Source: an uncultured Chloroflexota bacterium (lineage in GTDB: Bacteria; Chloroflexota; Anaerolineae; Anaerolineales; Anaerolineaceae). From it: a stretch of 10,264 nucleotides of DNA. Under the pieces are notes generated by a model. The model searched no databases. It was given only the letters and a program-made list of their open reading frames with translations, and was not told where the DNA came from. Of this stretch, positions 1 to 5,235 are shown one piece after another. Within the stretch, counting starts at the first letter, position 1, and each line of letters begins with the position of its first letter. Location of the stretch: contig CADBKS010000099.1 of the NCBI GenBank assembly GCA_902795255.1, positions 1 through 10,264 on the forward strand. The letters are read 5' to 3'. The position numbers and the translations under genes were made by a program.

Positions 1-467
1 CTGCCGTGAAGGAACTCTGCGGTGCGGACTGCTCCGCGTTCAGTGCGCTGAATTCGGAATATGACGGGCTGAGCAAACGGGCCGTGCTGGATCCTGCTTT
101 CAGCGGCAATGAGGCTACCCGCTGTCTGGAATGCGGCGGACTCTGCGGCATGTGCGTGGAATCCTGCCCGAACCGCTGCAACGAATTCCTGAAGGTCAAC
201 GGGAAGCTGCAGGTGATCCATATCGACAGCATCTGCAACGAATGCGGCAACTGTGCTGTGTTCTGCCCGTACGAAGGAAAGCCGTTCCGCGATAAGGTCA
301 CGGTCTTTACCGATCGTGCCGCGCTGGATGACAGCACGAATGCCGGGTTTGCCAACCTGGGCGGCGGCCGCTATGCCATCCGCTGGGAAGGCGCGGTCTG
401 CGAGTGCACGCTGGATGAGATCCCGGATGCAAGGCTGAAGGATCTGATCAGGGCTTACGAAGCATAA
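1..467 (+). CDS. ygfK: YgfK-like iron-sulfur oxidoreductase subunit, C-terminal end (5' truncated)
   Basis: The reading frame is open from the window edge (first full codon at position 3) to a TAA at 465-467, so only the last ~154 residues are present; the family is about 1000 residues long. Two [4Fe-4S] ferredoxin motifs are visible: a Cys-rich group starting with the codon at 123 (CX2CX3CX2CX3CP) and a second starting at 234 (CX2CX2CX3CP), the latter in a CNECGNCAVFCP context followed by a PFRDK stretch. This arrangement near the C terminus is characteristic of YgfK, annotated as a putative selenate reductase subunit and found beside selenium-dependent molybdenum hydroxylase genes (xdhD, ssnA, mocA/ygfJ). 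The following MocA-like gene supports that context. Its true substrate is not established. The clusters presumably pass electrons within the full-length flavin/Fe-S protein. Family assignment is fairly secure; the enzymatic role is inferred. Any GTG at position 6 is internal, not a start. Confidence 0.82.
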   Translation, partial: AVKELCGADCSAFSALNSEYDGLSKRAVLDPAFSGNEATRCLECGGLCGMCVESCPNRCNEFLKVNGKLQVIHIDSICNECGNCAVFCPYEGKPFRDKVTVFTDRAALDDSTNAGFANLGGGRYAIRWEGAVCECTLDEIPDARLKDLIRAYEA

Positions 468-468
468 A

Positions 469-483
469 CGTCCGATTCGGACG
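469..483 (+). other. Small perfect hairpin after ygfK stop
   Basis: A 6-bp perfect inverted repeat (469-474 with 478-483, 3-nt loop) begins two bases after the ygfK stop codon and is followed five bases later by the much stronger hairpin at 489-519. It has no T-tract of its own. It may extend the terminator structure or protect the mRNA 3' end. Confidence 0.45.
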
Positions 484-488
484 ATAAT

Positions 489-528
489 AAACAGCGGCCC
501 GGTCGCCGGGCCGCTGTTTGTCTGTTTT
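489..528 (+). terminator. Strong hairpin, probable intrinsic terminator after ygfK
   Basis: A perfect 14-bp inverted repeat (489-502 with 506-519) with a 3-nt loop and a very GC-rich core is followed by a T-rich tract (TTTGTCTGTTTT, 517-528). This is the form of an intrinsic terminator, although the T-run is interrupted. The next ribosome binding site starts at 529, so no room for a promoter remains between this hairpin and the MocA fusion gene. It may therefore be a leaky terminator or an attenuator that lowers expression of the downstream gene. Confidence 0.7.
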
Positions 529-537
529 GAGGTGAAA

Positions 538-1980
538 ATGAGAACTGCTGCCGTGATACAGGCTGCCGGAAAAGGGAGCCGCTTCAGCGGTGACCGCTAT
601 AAACTGCTCGCTGAAATCGACGGGGTCCCGGTGATCCGCCGGACACTGGACGCGGTGATTTCGGCGGGGTTTAATGAGGTGGTTGCCGTGATCGGGGCCC
701 ATGCCGCCGAAATGCGTGCCGCTTTGGAAGGACTCCCCGTCCGCATTGTCATGAATCCTGAGTGGGAAAAGGGGCAGTCGACTTCACTCGCGGCAGGTGT
801 ACGGGCTGTGGAGAACACTTCGGACCGCGCCTGCATGCTGCTGGGAGATCAGCCGTTCATTCAGAGTGAGACATTGCGGTCGATATTGCGTGTATCAGAT
901 GAATTCCCGGAGGAAGTGATCGTTCCCGAATACCACGGACGGAGAGGGAATCCGATTGTGGTTCCGTCGTCCCGTTACGCGCTCCTGCTCGAACTGACGG
1001 AGGGCGACACGGGCGGACGGAAGCTGCTGGAAACGGTGGGGTATCACGCGGCGGCAGTGGAGGATCCGGGGATCCTGCGGGATATTGATACGGCGGAAGA
1101 CCTGAAAAACGCCGGGAAGGAGAAACCTGTGGAACAGGAACATTTCTGGAAGATCGAAAATGGTGCAGCGCTGCCGATGGGATACGGGACTGCGGATATT
1201 CAGTCCGCTTCGCAGTATACGCCAATCGGTGCCTATACGACATTTCGTACATACGGACGCTTCGGGGTACTGCGGCTGACGAAACATTTTGACCGCCTTG
1301 AGGAAACCTCAGCGCTGGCGGGGCACAGGATCTGCCTTGACCGGGAGAACCTGAAAGCGATCCTTTCCGGGCTGATCGCGGCTTCAGATGAGGGAGAAAA
1401 GCGGGTCCGGGTCACGGTCGATCATGAAAAGGAGCCCGGGACCCTCTATATCGCGATGGAAAAGCTGGAGACACCTGCCGCAGCCGCATATCGGGAAGGA
1501 ATCGTTTGCCGGACCGTTGAGGCTCATCGGGACAATCCGAAAGCGAAGCTCAGCAGTTTCCTCAGCCGGGCAGCGGACCTGCGGAAAACGGGCGGTGAAA
1601 AATGTGATGAATTCCTGATGGTCACAGCGGAGGGGGATATCCTTGAAGGGCTGAGCAGTAACTTTTACGGTGTGACCGGCGGGACAGTCTATACGGCTGA
1701 AGAGGGAGTCCTTTCCGGTACCACGCGGGATTTCATCCTGCGGATCGCAAAAAAGCTGGAGATCCCGGTGGTGTTCCGGCCGGTGCGGATCACCGAGATC
1801 CCCGAACTGGACGAGGCATTTATTTCCAGCACCAGCCGTTCGATCCTGCCGGTGCGCTCCATTGACGGGATCAGTACAAGGATGAACGTTCCGGGACCGG
1901 TGACACAGCGGCTGACCGCTGAATTCGAAGCGGAGCTGCAGTCCGCTTTGGAAGATCTGCGCGATCCGGGGAGGGCCTGA
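538..1980 (+). CDS. Fusion: MocA-like molybdenum cofactor cytidylyltransferase + class IV aminotransferase
   Basis: The 480-aa protein begins at ATG 538, preceded by GAGGTGA (529-535); the GTG at 532 lies inside that site and is not the start. Residues 1 to ~195 form a MobA-like nucleotidyltransferase: AAGKGSRFS-x3-YKLL loop near the N terminus, NPEWEKGQSTSL, LLGDQPF, a RRGNPIVV stretch and a terminal DIDTAEDL. These fit the MocA/YgfJ branch, which adds CMP to molybdopterin for xanthine-dehydrogenase-type enzymes. Residues ~198-480 form a PLP fold-type IV aminotransferase (branched-chain aminotransferase, D-amino-acid transaminase or aminodeoxychorismate lyase family): YTTFRTYG, probable Schiff-base lysine K337 (K335 is close by), Glu370 in DILEGLSSNF, SGTTRDFIL and SILPVRSIDG. 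The substrate of this domain cannot be told. The two domains are not normally fused. An internal AAGGAG plus in-frame GTG sits at the junction. The YgfK-like neighbour supports the molybdenum role of the first half. Confidence 0.85.
   Translation: MRTAAVIQAAGKGSRFSGDRYKLLAEIDGVPVIRRTLDAVISAGFNEVVAVIGAHAAEMRAALEGLPVRIVMNPEWEKGQSTSLAAGVRAVENTSDRACMLLGDQPFIQSETLRSILRVSDEFPEEVIVPEYHGRRGNPIVVPSSRYALLLELTEGDTGGRKLLETVGYHAAAVEDPGILRDIDTAEDLKNAGKEKPVEQEHFWKIENGAALPMGYGTADIQSASQYTPIGAYTTFRTYGRFGVLRLTKHFDRLEETSALAGHRICLDRENLKAILSGLIAASDEGEKRVRVTVDHEKEPGTLYIAMEKLETPAAAAYREGIVCRTVEAHRDNPKAKLSSFLSRAADLRKTGGEKCDEFLMVTAEGDILEGLSSNFYGVTGGTVYTAEEGVLSGTTRDFILRIAKKLEIPVVFRPVRITEIPELDEAFISSTSRSILPVRSIDGISTRMNVPGPVTQRLTAEFEAELQSALEDLRDPGRA
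1117..1131 (+). promoter_or_regulatory. Internal ribosome binding site and in-frame GTG at the domain junction
   Basis: AAGGAG at 1117-1122, a 6-nt spacer, and GTG at 1129-1131 lie exactly between the two domains of the fusion. The GTG is in frame (residue 198 of the long protein) and would start a standalone aminotransferase of ~283 aa. It looks like the original start of a separate gene and may still direct independent translation. Confidence 0.6.
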
Positions 1981-1986
1981 GCCTGT

Positions 1987-3165
1987 TTACTGTACGGCCA
2001 GACGCCGGCTGATGGCGTTTTCAAAAGCGGCAAAGACCGCGAAGAGGGTGATGGCCTGGATCCGGTAGGTATAAAAGTAGTGCAGCTGGGAGTGGTTCGC
2101 GAAGACGAAATACCAGATATACGGGAAGAGTGCGATCAGTCCCATCAGGGCGAAACTTCGGCCCCAGTCTTTTTTGTGGGAGCGGATGAGCAGGAAAAGA
2201 AGTACGGCGAGGATCAGCACGATCACCAGGAAGGGCTTATGGCCCTTGGCGAAGAAGTAGGTCTCAAAGTTCTGGCGGAACATCAGTCCGCGGTCCAGTG
2301 GGTAGTTCTCCGAGCCTTCCACCCGGAATCTCGCGGTCGTCAGTGCGTCTTCAAAGATATTTTTTCCCAGGACCGCTGTCCCGATCGTCCATTTGGAGAC
2401 CCAGCATAAGGCATATCCGGCACCCCAGGCAGCGGACTGCAGGACCGTCTGCAGGAGAGACGAAAGAAATCCGCTGTCCCGGCAATAAAAATTGATCAGG
2501 ATGACCAGCGGCATTCCGAGTGTCAGCAGCGGAGCCGTCAGCATGTCAAAAAAGTTAGTGATCATTCCGGCGGCAAAGAGCAGTACGGCTGCCTTTTCCG
2601 GTTTCCGGAAGGAAGGAACGTAAAGAATAACGAGCAGGACCGCGAAAAGGATCATGAAGACAGTGAAGTACTGGAAGGATTCGCTGATCAGCACGAAAAA
2701 GCACATGATGACCGACACCGCGAAGCCCAGCGCCATGATCCATGAGAATTCCCTGTGGATCGCCGAGAAGCAGAAGCAGAACGCGGTGATCAGCAGAAAC
2801 ATATTGATATAGCGGGTCTGCTGGTAAGAGAATTGTGTGAGGATCGGGCGGAGCGTAAGCAGGTATCCGTTCCAGTAGCGCGGGTAACCGTTGTTATCCG
2901 CGGCGGCCTGAAGCAGGCTGCCGTATTCGCTGCTGACCCTGCAGGTGCTGATCATGAGCGTGTCCATGAAATTGTCCATGATCGAAGCGTCCGAATTGAA
3001 CAAAAGATTCGCGTAGAGATCTTCTTTTTCGATCTGGGCAAGCGATTTGGAATACTGCGGTTCCAGCGCTTCATTCGGGATCAGGTAAACGAGGATCATG
3101 CCGAGTGAAAAGATGAGGATCAGCAGGAAAAAGCATCGGATACAGTTGAAAACGGTCTTCGTCAC
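1987..3165 (-). CDS. Multi-pass membrane protein of unknown function
   Basis: This encodes 392 aa from a GTG start at 3165-3163. The start is supported by GGAG (complement of 3174-3177) eight bases upstream and a TATAAT (complement of 3190-3195) further up; no in-frame ATG lies nearby upstream. The protein has about nine or ten hydrophobic segments. One N-terminal segment (residues ~10-29) is followed by a ~80-residue probably extracytoplasmic loop containing a PRYWNGY stretch; the remaining segments follow in close succession. A second loop before the last helices carries an LDRGLMFRQNFETYF stretch, and the final helices contain FANHSQLHYFYTYR. A large outer loop after the first helix plus many helices recalls GT-C-type glycosyltransferases or other polysaccharide-pathway membrane proteins, but I recognise no defined family motif, so function is unassigned. 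The gene stands alone on this strand; its stop is six bases from the convergent fusion gene. Confidence 0.8.
   Translation of the reverse strand: MTKTVFNCIRCFFLLILIFSLGMILVYLIPNEALEPQYSKSLAQIEKEDLYANLLFNSDASIMDNFMDTLMISTCRVSSEYGSLLQAAADNNGYPRYWNGYLLTLRPILTQFSYQQTRYINMFLLITAFCFCFSAIHREFSWIMALGFAVSVIMCFFVLISESFQYFTVFMILFAVLLVILYVPSFRKPEKAAVLLFAAGMITNFFDMLTAPLLTLGMPLVILINFYCRDSGFLSSLLQTVLQSAAWGAGYALCWVSKWTIGTAVLGKNIFEDALTTARFRVEGSENYPLDRGLMFRQNFETYFFAKGHKPFLVIVLILAVLLFLLIRSHKKDWGRSFALMGLIALFPYIWYFVFANHSQLHYFYTYRIQAITLFAVFAAFENAISRRLAVQ
2000..2021 (+). terminator. Weak hairpin with T-run downstream of the fusion gene
   Basis: A 7-bp stem (2000-2006 with 2014-2020, including one G-U pair) with a 7-nt loop ends in TTTT at 2018-2021, twenty bases after the fusion gene stop. 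It lies inside the 3' end of the convergent minus-strand gene. It could end plus-strand transcription, but the stem is short and its T's are partly within the stem. Confidence 0.3.
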
Positions 3166-3173
3166 GTTCGGTA

Positions 3174-3197
3174 CTCCATTTCAATCTGGATTATACA
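3174..3197 (-). promoter_or_regulatory. Probable promoter -10 and ribosome binding site of the minus-strand membrane gene
   Basis: On the minus strand a perfect TATAAT lies at 3195-3190, which would start transcription near 3183 and give a leader of only about 18 nt. GGAG at 3177-3174 is the ribosome binding site. No good -35 hexamer is found at standard spacing; a TTGATA at 3229-3224 is too far (28 nt). Confidence 0.45.
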
Positions 3198-3266
3198 ATA
3201 AAAAGAATGGTTTATTTATTTTTTATCAAAATTCGCCGGGAGGAGTAATTAAACCAAAAATTCGAA

Positions 3267-3283
3267 TATAATGATAGCAGGAG
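3267..3283 (+). promoter_or_regulatory. Probable -10 box and ribosome binding site before yqhQ
   Basis: A perfect TATAAT at 3267-3272 and an AGGAG at 3279-3283 precede the ATG at 3296; the spacing of 12 nt to the start codon is longer than ideal. The -35 region (around 3244-3250) matches poorly. The surrounding 130-bp divergent intergenic region is clearly more AT-rich than the flanking genes. If the -10 is used, the AGGAG would lie very close to the 5' end of the mRNA. Confidence 0.4.
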
Positions 3284-3295
3284 ATTATTTTTATT

Positions 3296-4228
3296 ATGGC
3301 TGAAAAATCATTACCGTCTTACGGCGGTCAGGCACTCATCGAAGGTGTGCTGATGCGGGGGAAAAAATACCTCGCGGCGTCCTTCCGGAAACCGGACGGA
3401 ACGATCGAAACGGTTACTGAAGAACTTTCCGGAATCTACAAAACCAATATCCGCAAGATCCCGTTCCTGCGCGGACTGATCTCTCTTTGGGATTCTCTCG
3501 GACTCGGCATGAAATATCTGTCGATCTCCGCGAATATGCAGACCGGTGAGGATGAAAAGATCACCCCGGTGGAAATGGTCATCACGATGATCATCGCTTT
3601 CGCGCTGGCCGCGGTCCTGTTTTTCGTAGGCCCCGCCTGGATCGGAAAGCTGGTTGAGGACCATCTGCACGCTTCGATGTGGGTCTCCAATGCACTGGAA
3701 GGTCTCTTCCGGCTTGCCGTCGTTATCGCCTATATGCTCGCGGTTTCCCGGATGGAAGATATCAAGCGGGTCTTCCGTTATCACGGAGCGGAGCATAAAA
3801 CGATCAACTGCTATGAAAGCGGTCTTGAAATGACCGTGGAAAACGCGAGAAAACAGTCCCGCCAGCATCCCCGCTGCGGTACTGCGTTTATGGTGACCGT
3901 TGTCATTATTTCCGTGGTCCTGTTTATTATCATCGGGCCCTTTACCAGGACGCTTCTGTCCAGACTGCTGAGCCGTCTGCTGCTGATTCCCGTGATCGCC
4001 GGTGTTTCTTATGAATTCATTTTCTTCACTGCACGGCACCTTGATAACCCGGTGGTGAAGATCCTGGTGAAACCGAATCTTGCTGTCCAGAACATTACGA
4101 CCGCAGAGCCGGATGATTCGATGCTGGAGGTGGCGCTTTCCTCCTTTGAAATGATGCTTGCGCTTGAAGAAGGAAGGGCAGTCGAGCAGAAAACTGCGAC
4201 GGCTCCTGCCGCCGCAGAACACAACTGA
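3296..4228 (+). CDS. yqhQ: DUF1385 family membrane protein (YqhQ-like)
   Basis: The 310-aa protein shows the diagnostic DUF1385 blocks in order: YGGQALIEGVLMRG at residues 9-22, a PFLRGL stretch, YHGAEHKTINCYE at 162-174, HPRCGTAF from 191, IPVIAGVSYEF, and a C-terminal LAVQNITTAEPDDSMLEVA. The conserved His, Glu and Cys residues (H163, E166, H167, H191, C194) suggest metal binding, and the family is often labelled a predicted metal-dependent enzyme; its reaction is unknown to me. Three to four membrane helices lie roughly at residues 95-120, 137-155, 196-217 and 225-243, with the conserved motifs beside them. The extra ~15 residues at the C terminus are Ala/Glu-rich and poorly conserved. It opens a compact plus-strand operon, three bases ahead of comEA. 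In many Firmicutes this gene neighbours prmC/prfA; that is not the case here. Confidence 0.92.
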   Translation: MAEKSLPSYGGQALIEGVLMRGKKYLAASFRKPDGTIETVTEELSGIYKTNIRKIPFLRGLISLWDSLGLGMKYLSISANMQTGEDEKITPVEMVITMIIAFALAAVLFFVGPAWIGKLVEDHLHASMWVSNALEGLFRLAVVIAYMLAVSRMEDIKRVFRYHGAEHKTINCYESGLEMTVENARKQSRQHPRCGTAFMVTVVIISVVLFIIIGPFTRTLLSRLLSRLLLIPVIAGVSYEFIFFTARHLDNPVVKILVKPNLAVQNITTAEPDDSMLEVALSSFEMMLALEEGRAVEQKTATAPAAAEHN

Positions 4229-4231
4229 TCA

Positions 4232-4774
4232 ATGGAAGGACTGCCGAAGCTTGCCGTTATCGTTCTGCTGGTCATCATTACTGTTGGGTTCGTGCTGCTG
4301 ATCGTTGATCCGGAGCGTCCGACAGAGATCGTGATCACACCAGGCAGCGGGCAGGCTGAAAGCAGGTTCGGCATATTCGGGGCGGTCCGTACGCCGGGGT
4401 ATTATTCCGCGGGTAGTCCGGTACGGATCGAAGAGGCCGTGGAAATGGCCGGCGGTCTCGTTGAAAACGCGGATGCGGAAAATGCGCATCTGGCCAAATG
4501 GATCGATGACGGCGAAACCGTGATCATTCCGACACTCGGGGAGATCCGGCCGACACTGACGCCTTTGGCTGAGGAACGGGTGCTGATCGATCTGAACAGC
4601 GCGGACCGGGCAGAACTGATGAGTCTCCCCGGGATCGGTGAAAAACGGGCAGCTGACATCATTGCCCTTCGGGAAAAGAAGGGGGCCTTTACGGCGAAAG
4701 AAGATCTGCTGGAGATCAGCGGCATCAGTGAGCGGCTGCTGGAGAGTATTTATGACCTGATCATCATCAGATGA
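4232..4774 (+). CDS. comEA: ComEA-like helix-hairpin-helix DNA-binding protein
   Basis: The 180-aa protein has one N-terminal membrane helix (about residues 6-26), an SLBB-type domain (about 45-110, with FGAVRTPGYY and VEMAGGL), and two helix-hairpin-helix motifs at the C terminus (about 118-180, with LIDLNSADRAELMSLPGIGEKRAADII and LLEISGISERLLESI). This is the ComEA architecture: an anchored receptor that binds double-stranded DNA outside the membrane during natural transformation. ATG 4232 starts three bases after the DUF1385 stop with no clear ribosome binding site, so translation is probably coupled. The usual partners comEB and comEC are not in this window. Orphan proteins of this type are common in Clostridia, so competence cannot be concluded from this gene alone. 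Confidence 0.9.
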   Translation: MEGLPKLAVIVLLVIITVGFVLLIVDPERPTEIVITPGSGQAESRFGIFGAVRTPGYYSAGSPVRIEEAVEMAGGLVENADAENAHLAKWIDDGETVIIPTLGEIRPTLTPLAEERVLIDLNSADRAELMSLPGIGEKRAADIIALREKKGAFTAKEDLLEISGISERLLESIYDLIIIR

Positions 4775-4790
4775 CCGGGAAAGGAGCAAT

Positions 4791-5234
4791 ATGAGCATCA
4801 AAGAGACGATCAATGATAAGCTGAAGGACGCGATGCGTTCCCATGATGAAGACGGAAAAAGAGTCTACCGGATGATCCTTTCTTCGGTAAAGTTTGCGGA
4901 AAAAACCGGCGGGAAAGAGCTTGATGATGTGGAAGTTACGGGGATCCTTCAGAAAGAACTGAAGATCCGGAAAGAAACCCTTGCAGAAGCTCAGAAGAGC
5001 GGACGGCCGGAAGCCGGTGCCGAAGCAGAAAAAGACATTGCGCTTATTGAATCGCTTCTTCCCAAACAAATGTCGGCTGAAGAACTGGCCGCAGCAGTCC
5101 GGGAAGTCATTGCCGAAACCGGGGCGCAGTCTCCGGCTGATATGGGGAAGGTGATGAAAGCCCTGATGCCGCGGGTAAAAGGGCTTGCAGCCAATGATCA
5201 GATCAGCAAGACCGTGAAAGAACTGCTTTCGTAA
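4791..5234 (+). CDS. yqeY: GatB/YqeY domain-containing protein
   Basis: The 147-aa protein matches the free-standing YqeY family across its full length: N-terminal helical region with IKETINDKLKDAMRS and a RMILSSVKFAE segment, a central KELKIRKETLAEAQKSGRP segment, IALIESLLPKQMSAEEL, and a final DMGKVMKALMPRVKG. YqeY is related to the tRNA-binding tail domain of the amidotransferase subunit GatB. Its own role is poorly defined, but it probably binds tRNA or nucleic acid in the cytoplasm. AAGGAG at 4781-4786 lies four bases before the ATG. It follows comEA by 16 nt and its stop is one base from the pgpH start. In Bacillus, yqeY also lies near the pgpH-ybeY-dgkA group, which supports the assignment. 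Confidence 0.92.
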   Translation: MSIKETINDKLKDAMRSHDEDGKRVYRMILSSVKFAEKTGGKELDDVEVTGILQKELKIRKETLAEAQKSGRPEAGAEAEKDIALIESLLPKQMSAEELAAAVREVIAETGAQSPADMGKVMKALMPRVKGLAANDQISKTVKELLS

Positions 5235-5235
5235 A

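Noticed and set aside
2080..2409. Plus-strand open frames inside the minus-strand membrane gene
   Set aside because: They are Gln/Glu/Arg-rich shadows of the hydrophobic protein on the opposite strand and carry no domain signal.
3162..3179. A five-codon minus-strand mini-ORF (ATG at 3179) whose TGA overlaps the GTG of the membrane gene
   Set aside because: It lacks its own ribosome binding site and its first codons contain the GGAG used by the main gene; probably chance.
3228..3264. Direct repeat AAAATTCG at 3228-3235 and 3257-3264 in the divergent promoter region
   Set aside because: Eight bases in very AT-rich DNA can repeat by chance; no symmetry or match to a known operator was seen.
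3311..4222. A 303-codon open frame on the minus strand opposite the DUF1385 gene
   Set aside because: The plus-strand protein shows every conserved family block; the antisense frame is Arg/His/Asp-rich without any family signature and has no ribosome binding site of note.
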